The position numbers and the translations under genes are program-made. 64,000 nt of DNA. It comes from Cognatundibacterium squillarum (GTDB lineage: Bacteria; Pseudomonadota; Gammaproteobacteria; Burkholderiales; Burkholderiaceae_D). Shown piece after piece: positions 39,795 through 47,633 of this stretch (the stretch's first letter is position 1; every line of letters begins with the position of its first letter). The notes beneath the pieces are model-generated. The model was not told the origin of the DNA. It saw only the letters and a program-made list of their open reading frames with translations, and did not search any database. The stretch lies in the NCBI RefSeq assembly GCF_014652435.1, contig NZ_BMYU01000008.1, positions 136,686 through 200,685 on the forward strand, in the 5' to 3' direction.

Positions 39795-40958
39795 TCAGCG
39801 CTTCAGATAAACGCGCAAACGCCTTACCGCTTCTTTCAGATTCTCCAGACTGTTTGCATACGAAAAACGGACATGGTCTTTTGCGGTAAAAGACCCGAAG
39901 TCCTGCCCGGGCGTAATCACCACACCGGCTTGCTGCAAAATATCTTTAGCAAAACAATCGGCGTCGACGGTGAACGCTGAGCAATTGGCATAGACATAAA
40001 ACGCGCCATCCGGCGTGACCGGAATGGAAAATCCCAGTTCGCGCAAGGCGGGAACAAGATAATCGCGGCGCGCCTGCATTTCTGCTTTACGCGCTTCAAA
40101 GATCGCAATTTGCTGTGACTCAAAACAAGCCACTGCTGCATATTGCGCAATCGACGACGGACAGATAAACCAGTTTTGCGCCAGCTTTTCCACCGCCGCA
40201 ACCATGTGCTCAGGCACCACCATCCAGCCGAGCCGCCAGCCTGTCATGCTGAAATACTTACTGAAACTATTAATCACGATCGCATCCTGATCGATCGTCA
40301 GAACAGTCGATGGTGCATGGTCGTAGGTTAAACCCTGATAAATTTCATCCACAATCGCAAAACCACCACGGGCACGGACTTCCTGCAGAATCGCTTTCAG
40401 CTCATCCTGCTGTATGGTGGTGCCGGTCGGGTTAGACGGCGTTGCCAGTAACACACCGGCGGTTTGCGCTGTCCAGTGTTCCCGCACCGCTGCCGCTGAT
40501 AACTGATAGCGCTGTTCTGCACCGCTATTCACCAGCTTTGCCCTACCTTCAAACGCCGCAACAAAATGACGGTTACACGGATAACTCGGGTCCGGCATCA
40601 GCACTTCCGCTCCGGGTTGCACCAAGGCGCCGCAAGCCAGCAACAACGCAGCGCTGGCACCGGCAGTCACAATAATACGGTGCTCCGGCACTTCCACGTT
40701 AAACGCATCACGGTAATGCTTTGCGATGGCGGTGCGTAACTCCGGAATACCCAGCGCAGTGGTGTACTGCAAACGACCATCGCGCATGGCGCTGGCAGCT
40801 GCATCGACAACAGCAGGCGGCGCAGTGAAATCCGGTTCACCAATGCCCATGTGAATTAAGTGACGGCCTTGCTGTTCCAGTGCCTTAGCCATTTTCAGGA
40901 TTTCCATCACATGAAACGGGGCGATCTGGTCTAAACGAGAAGCGAGCGGGTGCGACAT
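39795..40958 (-). CDS. Pyridoxal-phosphate-dependent aminotransferase, class I/II
   Basis: 387-residue fold-type I aminotransferase of the AspC/AlaA group. GIGEPDFTAPPAVVDAA is near the N-terminus, then TAGASAALLLACGALVQPG and ATPSNPTGTTIQQDELKAIL. The PLP lysine is in NSFSKYFSMTGWRLGW, and the C-terminal Arg in DHVRFSYANSLENLKEA binds the substrate carboxylate. The specificity (Asp, Ala or aromatic) cannot be assigned. It follows nusB but is separated from it by a strong terminator, so it needs its own promoter or read-through. Confidence 0.92.
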   Translation of the reverse strand: MSHPLASRLDQIAPFHVMEILKMAKALEQQGRHLIHMGIGEPDFTAPPAVVDAAASAMRDGRLQYTTALGIPELRTAIAKHYRDAFNVEVPEHRIIVTAGASAALLLACGALVQPGAEVLMPDPSYPCNRHFVAAFEGRAKLVNSGAEQRYQLSAAAVREHWTAQTAGVLLATPSNPTGTTIQQDELKAILQEVRARGGFAIVDEIYQGLTYDHAPSTVLTIDQDAIVINSFSKYFSMTGWRLGWMVVPEHMVAAVEKLAQNWFICPSSIAQYAAVACFESQQIAIFEARKAEMQARRDYLVPALRELGFSIPVTPDGAFYVYANCSAFTVDADCFAKDILQQAGVVITPGQDFGSFTAKDHVRFSYANSLENLKEAVRRLRVYLKR

Positions 40959-40975
40959 GATTCAAAACTCCGGCG

Positions 40976-41011
40976 AAAAAAAACCGCCTGCTCCTTGCGG
41001 ACAACAGGCGG
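40976..41011 (-). terminator. Rho-independent terminator after nusB
   Basis: On the minus strand CCGCCTG (41005-41011) pairs with CAGGCGG (40984-40990), followed by eight T (A-run 40976-40983 on the plus strand). It ends the ribBA-ribH-nusB run just before the aminotransferase. Confidence 0.88.
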
Positions 41012-41032
41012 CTGATTTGATTCAGAACGACA

Positions 41033-41500
41033 TCATTGTTTGCTGGCAGCAAACTCTTCAGGACGCAGACGGGCTGCGAGTTTATCGAGTACGCCGTTCA
41101 CATAGCGGTGACCATCAACGCCACCGAAGGATTTAGCCAGTTCAACGGCTTCATTGATGACCACGCGGTAAGGGATTTCAACGTGATTTTTCAGTTCATA
41201 CGCGCCGATCAGCAATACTGCATGCTCGATTGGCGACAGCTCAGCGATGCCGCGGTCGGTCAGACCGGATAAATCTTCGCGCAGTTGCACAGACTGATTT
41301 ATCGTTCCGTGCAGTACGGCATTGAAATGCTCACGATCGGATTTTTCAAAGCCGTGCGCTTCACGGATATGTGCATCAATCACACCGGCCGCCTCATTGT
41401 TTAACAGCCACTCATAAACGCCCTGCAATGCGAATTCACGCGCACGGTGACGTGGTGTGCGGTTTTTATTCGGATTGGCGTGCTGGATAGTATTACTCAT
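41033..41500 (-). CDS. nusB: Transcription antitermination factor NusB
   Basis: All-helical RNA-binding protein that acts with NusE on boxA of rRNA operons. RHRAREFALQGVYEWLLN is the arginine-rich N-terminal motif; SPIEHAVLLIGAYELKN, PYRVVINEAVELAKSFGG and VNGVLDKLA are conserved. It has 155 residues including an N-terminal extension. It lies directly downstream of ribH, the usual pairing. Confidence 0.97.
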   Translation of the reverse strand: MSNTIQHANPNKNRTPRHRAREFALQGVYEWLLNNEAAGVIDAHIREAHGFEKSDREHFNAVLHGTINQSVQLREDLSGLTDRGIAELSPIEHAVLLIGAYELKNHVEIPYRVVINEAVELAKSFGGVDGHRYVNGVLDKLAARLRPEEFAASKQ

Positions 41501-41528
41501 TATGTTTTACCTTCTGTCTGTTGCCGGA

Positions 41529-42026
41529 TTACGCGTCGTAATCCATTCCTTCGCCGGCTTCGGCGAGTTCTTCCAGCGCCAGCGCGAGATTTGCCATCTC
41601 AATCGCTACACGCGCTGCATCCGCACCCTTTTCAGCCATGCGGACTTCGGCCTGTTCATCATTTTCTGTGGTCAGGATCGCGTTGGCAATAGGAATGCCC
41701 GCATCCAGACCAACGCGTGTGATACCTGCGCCGGATTCGTTCGATACCAGTTCGAAGTGATAAGTCTCACCGCGAATCACCGCACCCAGCGCAATCAGTG
41801 CATCAAACTGATTGGTATCTGCCATTTTTTTCAGCGCCAGCGGCACTTCCAGCGCACCCGGCACAGTCACGTGCAGGATATCTTCATCTTCCACACCCAG
41901 ACGGCGCAATTCTGCGACGCAGGCTTCCAGCAAACCCTGGCATACTTTTTCATTGAAACGGGCTTGCACGATACCAACGCGTACACCTGCACCGTCCAGA
42001 TCTGATTCGTAATGTCCGATAGTCAT
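41529..42026 (-). CDS. ribH: 6,7-dimethyl-8-ribityllumazine synthase
   Basis: Penultimate enzyme of riboflavin synthesis, condensing the DHBP product of ribBA with the ribitylamino pyrimidine. [19 protein letters not shown] begins the fold, [15 protein letters not shown] carries the substrate loop, and [15 protein letters not shown] contains the catalytic histidine region. The C-terminal tail is acidic. At 165 residues it is normal. It sits between ribBA and nusB on the same strand. Confidence 0.97.
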   Translation of the reverse strand: MTIGHYESDLDGAGVRVGIVQARFNEKVCQGLLEACVAELRRLGVEDEDILHVTVPGALEVPLALKKMADTNQFDALIALGAVIRGETYHFELVSNESGAGITRVGLDAGIPIANAILTTENDEQAEVRMAEKGADAARVAIEMANLALALEELAEAGEGMDYDA

Positions 42027-42113
42027 AATATTCCTTCCATGCGCTGTTGCGCTTTATTTCCGGTACCCGGCGGCACCAGCTGTATTCTTCAATCTGTTAC
42101 TGCAGGTAACTGA

Positions 42114-43229
42114 TCAGGCCTGCGCCGGTTTATCGAGATAACCGGTGACTTCCAGATCGAAACCTGCCATCGACGGCATTTTGCGCGGATTCGCCAGCAG
42201 CTTCATTTTGCGCACACCCACGTCACGCAGAATTTGTGCGCCGATACCGTAGTTGCGCAGATCCATCCGTGCTGCACGTGCCTGCGGACGGCTTTCCGGT
42301 GCGTTCAGTGCCTTGAACTGGTCAAACATTTGCTCTGCAGTTTCTTCGCAATTCAGCAGAACGATCACGCCGGAGGGTGCTGCCTGCACCGCCTGCATTG
42401 CCGCTGCCACATTCCAGGAGTGCGTTGTGGAATGCGCATCCAGCAAGTCCAGAATAGATACCGGCTGATGCACGCGCACCAGTGTTTCGGTTTCCGGTGT
42501 CACGCTGCCGTGTATCAGTGCCAGATGGGCAGAGCCGCTAGGTTTATCGCGATACAGTACCGCATCGAATTCACCGAACGCGGTATGCATACGGCGCTGA
42601 CCGACGCGATCCACGATACATTCGTTCTGACTGCGGTAGTGAATCAGATCCGCAATCGTACCGATTTTCAGATTGTGTTCTTTCGCGAATTCCATCAGGT
42701 CCGGCAAACGCGCCATGGTGCCGTCGTCTTTCATGATTTCGCAAATCACGGAAGCCGGTGTCAGGCCAGCCAGATCCGCCAGATCGCAACCTGCTTCGGT
42801 ATGACCGGCGCGCATCAGTACGCCGCCTTTCTGGGCGCGCAGCGGGAAAATGTGACCCGGCTGCACGATATCCGCAACCGTAGAACGCTTATCCACCGCA
42901 ACGCGCACTGTATGCGCACGGTCAGCAGCAGAAATACCGGTCGTCACACCTTCTGCCGCTTCAATCGACACGGTGAAATTCGTACCGAATGATGTGCCGT
43001 TACGGCTGGTCATCATCGGCAATTGCAATTGCTCGCAGCGCTCTTCCGTCAGGGTCAGGCAGATCAGACCACGGCCGAATTTCGCCATGAAGTTGATCGC
43101 TTCCGGCGTGACGAATTCCGCTGCCATCACCAGATCACCTTCATTTTCACGGTCTTCTTCATCCACCAGAATCACCATGCGGCCCGCACGGATTTCAGCG
43201 ATGATTTCCTGGATACTCGAGATACTCAT
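42114..43229 (-). CDS. ribBA: 3,4-dihydroxy-2-butanone 4-phosphate synthase fused to a degenerate GTP cyclohydrolase II domain
   Basis: Makes the four-carbon unit for riboflavin. The N-terminal RibB domain (about 1-205) is intact: [34 protein letters not shown] and [20 protein letters not shown] are its metal- and substrate-binding motifs. The C-terminal half has the RibA fold ([19 protein letters not shown]) but lacks the three zinc cysteines; the expected CLTGDVFGSxRCDCG stretch is [15 protein letters not shown] here. It therefore looks like the RibBX variant known from Proteobacteria, with no cyclohydrolase activity. No FMN riboswitch was seen upstream in 43230-43496, where I see nothing else. 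Confidence 0.92.
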   Translation of the reverse strand: MSISSIQEIIAEIRAGRMVILVDEEDRENEGDLVMAAEFVTPEAINFMAKFGRGLICLTLTEERCEQLQLPMMTSRNGTSFGTNFTVSIEAAEGVTTGISAADRAHTVRVAVDKRSTVADIVQPGHIFPLRAQKGGVLMRAGHTEAGCDLADLAGLTPASVICEIMKDDGTMARLPDLMEFAKEHNLKIGTIADLIHYRSQNECIVDRVGQRRMHTAFGEFDAVLYRDKPSGSAHLALIHGSVTPETETLVRVHQPVSILDLLDAHSTTHSWNVAAAMQAVQAAPSGVIVLLNCEETAEQMFDQFKALNAPESRPQARAARMDLRNYGIGAQILRDVGVRKMKLLANPRKMPSMAGFDLEVTGYLDKPAQA

Positions 43230-43496
43230 AGGGGGAAAATTCCTGAACCGGCTGCCTGAGTCTGACCGGCAACCGTCTGTTTTGAACGAATCCCGCTATT
43301 TTAATGGATTTCGGGGCTTCCTTCCCGTGATTTCTGCATGCACTGAAGAAAGCTTCACAGCGAAATACGGGACTGATGATGTCAGCCCGCGCAGATTTGC
43401 ACCGCTTGGCTTATGCACGCAGATCGCCATGAGAAAAAACAGGAGCAGGCGCGGTTTGTGGTTTGTCACGATCAGGTCGCAGACATGACGGCAGAT

Positions 43497-44318
43497 TCAC
43501 CCCAAAGGCAGTTCCGGCCGAACTCCGCGATATTGACCACCATCGAAATTCCAGTGCAACTGCCGTTTCCTGATTCGCTGTTTTTGCGGAGGACATTCCG
43601 GACCAGCGTATGTTCGTAAACCCGGTACCGCACGAATTTTCTGATGCAGTTGCAGGTCGCGCAAACCCGCATGACGACGATGATCAATGCGCAGGCTGAG
43701 TGTCGACTGTATGCCCGCATACACACAATTACGCGAGTCTGCCGCCATCCGTGTCTGCATCTCCGCTGTTCTTAAATGCCGCAAAACCCAGTCAGACTTC
43801 TTAGCTTTCAATAAAAACAAATCCAGCTCGTCGTAATTCCACATGCCCTCACAAGCACGACATGTTTCATTGCTGTAGTGAATACGCAAACCCACAGCAT
43901 GTGATCCGCTGGCAAGAGGATAGGTTTCCGCATCAAAAGTGATGTGCCTGGGGCCCATTGCATCGTAGCCCGTGAACGCGGGAAAATAAGCCTGACTTAC
44001 CAGCCCCTGATCCGGATTCACACGATATAAGTACAAATCCAGCGTACTTTCGTTTTCCCCCTTGCCCTGCATCAGCCGCGCGATAATCAGATCCTGACCA
44101 AATATCGCAAATTGCCTGCAGGCGAAAAACACCGTTGCGTCAGACTTCTTTTCAGCATCTTCCTGCTGCAGCCATGTCAGCGCCGAAGCTTGCGAGCAAG
44201 CATCGTTACCCTCCGTTTCGCTTTGCGCATAAACCGGCATACTGCAATACAGCAATAACAAGCAGCCCAGTCGCACCATTGCCCGGTGTGTAAAGTACTT
44301 TTGCAGCATGTTCCACAT
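43497..44318 (-). CDS. Exported protein of unknown function
   Basis: 273-residue protein that I do not recognise. A signal peptide is clear (MVRLGCLLLLYCSMPVYAQS), cut near VYA-Q. The mature part has two CxxC-like cysteines (NETCRACEGMW), several acidic and aromatic beta-strand-like segments (STLDLYLYRVNPDQ) and an Arg/His-rich C-terminal third ending in LHWNFDGGQYRGV. The start could be at 44318, 44309 or 44279. An inverted-repeat element begins only 14 nt upstream of the first of these and probably replaced the original promoter. Confidence 0.6.
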   Translation of the reverse strand: MWNMLQKYFTHRAMVRLGCLLLLYCSMPVYAQSETEGNDACSQASALTWLQQEDAEKKSDATVFFACRQFAIFGQDLIIARLMQGKGENESTLDLYLYRVNPDQGLVSQAYFPAFTGYDAMGPRHITFDAETYPLASGSHAVGLRIHYSNETCRACEGMWNYDELDLFLLKAKKSDWVLRHLRTAEMQTRMAADSRNCVYAGIQSTLSLRIDHRRHAGLRDLQLHQKIRAVPGLRTYAGPECPPQKQRIRKRQLHWNFDGGQYRGVRPELPLG

Positions 44319-44332
44319 AGCATGTTTATTTA

Positions 44333-44599
44333 GAACTCATTTCATAAATAGCCACGAGTGCGAACGCGAGGTGCCGGGAGGCAGTGCGCGGCGCCGTTGC
44401 GCAGCACAGGCTGGTGCCTGTGCAAGCGACGCAACAAAGCAATGCGCCCGGCACCTCCGTTCCCGGAGGGTTTGCCTCATAGCGCACGCTGGACAGCGTT
44501 GGACGCGTTGTGAATAGCACCGCTATTCACTGCCTCGCCCGCCTTGCCAGCCCGCGCTATGAGACAAACGCATCTCGCGGATATTTATGAAATGAGTTC
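44333..44599. mobile_element. MITE-like element with perfect 18-bp terminal inverted repeats and nested hairpins
   Basis: GAACTCATTTCATAAATA (44333-44350) and its exact complement (44582-44599) bound 267 bp that are GC-richer than the neighbours. Inside are GAGGTGCCGGG/CCCGGCACCTC (44368-44378 with 44447-44457), the hairpin GCACAGGC-TGGT-GCCTGTGC (44404-44423), CCTCCG/CGGAGG (44454-44469), a 16-bp pair with one mismatch (44470-44485 with 44554-44569), and GTGAATAGC-ACC-GCTATTCAC (44510-44530). There is no transposase-size ORF and no convincing target duplication. It fills most of the 339-bp gap between the two flanking genes. Confidence 0.75.
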
Positions 44600-44657
44600 G
44601 AATTAGCGATGGCATGCATCGTAGCAAATTTACCGGGCTGTACCGCAGCATTCAGCT

Positions 44658-45506
44658 TCACAGCGTAAAACTGCCGCTGGCAAAGAAGACCACTTTGCCG
44701 CCGACGCGGATCTGCCCTTGCGGTGACACCTGCAGATACAGACAGGACGGACGGCCTGCCTGTGCGCCCTGCCAGACTTTCCACTGACGCTCACTGTCTG
44801 CAGGACGGAAATGCTGCAGCCACGCGCCCAGATTAGCGCAGGCGGAACCGGTGGCCGGATCTTCGCCGGTGCCGCCGTTCGGCCTTTCAAAGAAATAGCG
44901 TGCAGTGATCTCGGCTTCATCCGGCACAAACAAAAACACGGTGCGGCGACCAACGCTGCTGCGCGGCCAGCAAGCCAGCTTTGCCGCATCTAACCATGCA
45001 CGTTGTAAGGCATCTGTCGATTTCAGTGCAACCAGCACCTGATCTGAACCGGTATTCACCCAGACCGGCACTGCTGCCAGATCTTCTTCCTGCAAGCCCA
45101 GCGCGGCCGCCATTTCTGCGGCAGGCACGCTGACCGGCGTGATCTCTGCGGCTTTGGGCGGCGAAAAATACCAGATACCGTCCTGCTGATCCAGCGGCAC
45201 CAGTCCGGCGCGGCAAGCCAGCGTCAGTCGCTGCAGATCGCCCTGCAAACGACTGACCGCCGCCGCACTGCCTATGCTCGGATGTCCGGCAAACGCCATT
45301 TCTGCGCCCGGCGTAAAAATCCGCATGTGTGCATTCGCCTGTTCCGACGACAACAGAAACACGGTTTCGGACAAATTAAACTGCAGCGCCAGCGCCTGCA
45401 TTTGCGCGTCCGACAAACCTTCGGCCTGTTCCACAACGCACAAAGGATTGCCGCCGAGCGGACTTTCGGCAAATACATTCAGCAATTGATAATTCCAGAT
45501 GCCCAC
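44658..45506 (-). CDS. PhzF family isomerase/epimerase-like protein
   Basis: 282-residue protein of the PhzF phenazine-biosynthesis-like fold (two diaminopimelate-epimerase-like halves). The N-terminal motif LLNVFAESPLGGNPLCVV is followed by FNLSETVFLL, which holds the expected catalytic Glu, and by GAEMAFAGHPSIGSA. The C-terminal half has GEDPATGSACANLGAWL. Most such proteins are not phenazine genes and the substrate is unknown here. It is a single gene divergent from the EamA transporter. Confidence 0.9.
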   Translation of the reverse strand: MGIWNYQLLNVFAESPLGGNPLCVVEQAEGLSDAQMQALALQFNLSETVFLLSSEQANAHMRIFTPGAEMAFAGHPSIGSAAAVSRLQGDLQRLTLACRAGLVPLDQQDGIWYFSPPKAAEITPVSVPAAEMAAALGLQEEDLAAVPVWVNTGSDQVLVALKSTDALQRAWLDAAKLACWPRSSVGRRTVFLFVPDEAEITARYFFERPNGGTGEDPATGSACANLGAWLQHFRPADSERQWKVWQGAQAGRPSCLYLQVSPQGQIRVGGKVVFFASGSFTL

Positions 45507-45745
45507 GGCAACACTCCTTCAATGATCAGAAATATGCAGACTTTGCTGCCATGCAACAGTTCCCGTCTGCGCAAACGGCAATATCCTAAAAGCATGTTAT
45601 CGTTCTGACCATGCACAGGCGCGGGGCGATCTGCCCTTGCTCTGTATCTGTCGGCTACCCGCTGGCACAGGCAAGATGCATACAGGAAATCTCCCTTGAT
45701 TCGTTCACACCGGTCGCCCGCTGGCGACTTTGTTCCGGAGTCCGC

Positions 45746-46663
45746 ATGACCACTGCCCTGCCCCGCTTTACCCTGAAACATGCCCTGACTGCCTTACTGG
45801 TGGTGACTTTGTGGGGCCTGAATTTTGTCGTGATCAAATTCGGTCTGCGCGGTGTACCGCCTTTGCTGATGGGTGCGCTGCGCTTTTGTCTGGTGGCGTT
45901 TCCGGCGATTTTATTTTTGCCGCGCCCGAAAATTCCGCTGAAACTGCTGCTCGGTTACGCTGCCACCATCAGCCTTGGTCAGTTCGCTTTTTTATTTACT
46001 GCGATGGCCGTCGGCATGCCGGCTGGTCTGGCTTCGCTGGTGCTGCAATCGCAAGCTTTCTTTACCGTGATGCTGTCTGCGCTGATTTTGAAAGATAAAC
46101 TGTATATTCAGAATTTACTCGGCATGGCGGTGGCAGGCATCGGTCTTGTTGTGCTGGGTAGTGCCAGTCTGCATGCATCGGCACATCCGGTACCGATGGC
46201 TGGTCTGGCGCTGACTTTGTGCGCCGCGCTGTCATGGGCCAGCGGCAATGTATTCAACAAAAAAATCGGCCCGACCAATGTGCTGAGTCTGGTGGCATGG
46301 AGCGCACTGGTGCCGATTCTGCCTTTCTTTGCGCTGTCTTATCTGTTTGAAGGCGGCGATGCGATTGTCTACAGCCTGCAGCATTTCAATCTGACATCGG
46401 CGCTGGCGATTGTGTATCTGGCAGTGGCCGCCACGCTGATCGGTTACACGCTGTGGGGCAAATTACTCGGCAGTCTGCCGACGCATATGGTGGCGCCGCT
46501 GACGCTGATGGTGCCGGTTGTGGGACTCAGCAGCGCATGGCTGATTCTGGGCGAAGCGCTGTCGCAGCAGCAAATGACCGGCGCGGTGATCGTGATGTCC
46601 GGCCTGCTGATCAATGTCTTCGGCGGACGCATACTGGGCGCGATGATTCCCGGTTTGCGCTGA
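45746..46663 (+). CDS. EamA/RhaT family drug-metabolite transporter
   Basis: 305-residue inner-membrane protein with ten hydrophobic segments in two EamA repeats. The first contains LWGLNFVVIKFGLRGVPPLL, the second begins at ALSWASGNVFNKKIGPTNVL. It exports amino acids or other metabolites in characterised relatives; the substrate here is unknown. I chose the ATG at 45746 with GGAG 7 nt upstream; longer in-frame starts add a polar, cysteine-containing stretch. Confidence 0.9.
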   Translation: MTTALPRFTLKHALTALLVVTLWGLNFVVIKFGLRGVPPLLMGALRFCLVAFPAILFLPRPKIPLKLLLGYAATISLGQFAFLFTAMAVGMPAGLASLVLQSQAFFTVMLSALILKDKLYIQNLLGMAVAGIGLVVLGSASLHASAHPVPMAGLALTLCAALSWASGNVFNKKIGPTNVLSLVAWSALVPILPFFALSYLFEGGDAIVYSLQHFNLTSALAIVYLAVAATLIGYTLWGKLLGSLPTHMVAPLTLMVPVVGLSSAWLILGEALSQQQMTGAVIVMSGLLINVFGGRILGAMIPGLR

Positions 46664-46747
46664 GACTTTTTCCCATTTATTGTGACTTACCGTTTCAGGT
46701 GCTGCGACAAACGCCCCGCAGCACCTGAAATCAGCTCAAAACAGCCC

Positions 46748-46834
46748 AAATGCGGAGTCCGGCACAGCGATCCCGCTGTCGTCGGCAGAAAGTCCGGCTC
46801 TGCGCAAATCACAGATGCGGACTTCTGCACAATT
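46748..46834 (+). repeat. Two-box intergenic repeat, copy 1
   Basis: Box A AAATGCGGAGTCCGGCACAG begins at 46748 and box B AGATGCGGACTTCTGCACAA at 46813. The stretch between them contains GTCGTCGGCAGAAAGTC, shared exactly with copy 2. The whole unit aligns without gaps to 47435-47521. It lies between the EamA transporter and the VOC gene. Confidence 0.75.
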
Positions 46835-46852
46835 CTGTGAGTTCAGCCGGCA

Positions 46853-47254
46853 TCAGCAGTCTGCCGGTGTGCTCCATGCGCAGCAATTCCAGCCATGACC
46901 GTCAGGGTCATAGAACCCTTGCGCATACATAAAACCATGATCCTCTGCCTCATCCGGCACCACGGCGCCCGCCGCTCTGGCTTTGGCGATCAGCGCATCC
47001 ACATGCTCACGGCTGTCAAACGATAAAGCGTGCAGCACTTCCAGCGCCTGACTGGTATCGCACACCGCTTTATGACTGAAATGCATGAAGGTTTCTTCGT
47101 TCGCCAGCATCAGCCGGATATGTTCACCAAGAATCACACTGACCGCGTTATCGCCGGAAAATTTCGGGTCCAGTCCGTAACCCAGCGCCTGCCAGAAAGC
47201 TTTTGTGCGCGCCAGATCTTTCGCTGGCAAAGTGATAAAAATCTGCTGATGCAT
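46853..47254 (-). CDS. VOC superfamily (glyoxalase/bleomycin-resistance-like) protein
   Basis: 133-residue protein with one paired betaalphabetabetabeta unit set. QIFITLPAKDLARTKAFWQA is the typical start; LGEHIRLMLANEETF and GFYDPDGHGWNCCAW carry likely metal-ligand positions. It probably works as a dimer. The substrate is not predictable. It is flanked on both sides by direct copies of the two-box repeat (46748-46834 and 47435-47521), which raises the possibility that it is a captured or movable segment. Confidence 0.85.
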   Translation of the reverse strand: MHQQIFITLPAKDLARTKAFWQALGYGLDPKFSGDNAVSVILGEHIRLMLANEETFMHFSHKAVCDTSQALEVLHALSFDSREHVDALIAKARAAGAVVPDEAEDHGFMYAQGFYDPDGHGWNCCAWSTPADC

Positions 47255-47434
47255 GCTGCGTCCTTTCAGTGGGGTTCACATCACACCGGCTGAATCCTTA
47301 CGCCGGAACAACAAGCATACTGCCACGGCTGGCGCATGCTCCGTACGGCTTGTTGCGCAGGTCTGACAGCGGGTTAGTATCCGCTAAGCATCCGGCGCGC
47401 CTGAACAATGCCCGAAAACCGCAAAAAATGCCCC

Positions 47435-47521
47435 AAATGCGGTGTTTAGCACAGCAACCCCGTTGTCGTCGGCAGAAAGTCTGGCGCTCCGGAAAACGAA
47501 AATGACGATTTCTGCAAAATA
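47435..47521 (+). repeat. Two-box intergenic repeat, copy 2
   Basis: Box A AAATGCGGTGTTTAGCACAG starts at 47435 and box B AATGACGATTTCTGCAAAAT (degenerate) at 47501, the same 66-bp spacing and orientation as copy 1. The central GTCGTCGGCAGAAAGTC is identical. It lies in the 379-bp gap between the VOC gene and thrC, past the thrC terminator. The rest of that gap (47255-47434) shows nothing recognisable. Confidence 0.75.
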
Positions 47522-47538
47522 CCCTGATCGTAGCGGGT

Positions 47539-47568
47539 AAAAAAATAGCCCGCCGTATCCGGGCGGGC
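47539..47568 (-). terminator. Rho-independent terminator of thrC
   Basis: On the minus strand GCCCGCC (47562-47568) pairs with GGCGGGC (47548-47554), followed by TATTTTTTT. It lies about 65 nt past the thrC stop codon. Confidence 0.85.
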
Positions 47569-47633
47569 CATGCTTAATCCATGCTGATAAAACGCTTACG
47601 CAGACCTTGCTGCGCAGGCGGTGCAGCCTGTGA

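Noticed and set aside
43230..43496. FMN riboswitch upstream of ribBA
   Set aside because: The conserved FMN-element sequences (for example the GGGCAGGGTGAAATTCCC-type core) are not present on the minus strand.
43497..43760. Possible frameshift in the C-terminal third of the unknown exported protein (Arg/His-rich stretch)
   Set aside because: The final segment (LHWNFDGGQYRGV) reads like genuine protein in the same frame and the alternative frames look worse, so I kept one intact gene.
44331..44605. Target-site duplication around the inverted-repeat element
   Set aside because: The flanking bases (TTA on the left, GAATTA on the right) do not give a convincing direct repeat immediately outside the inverted ends.
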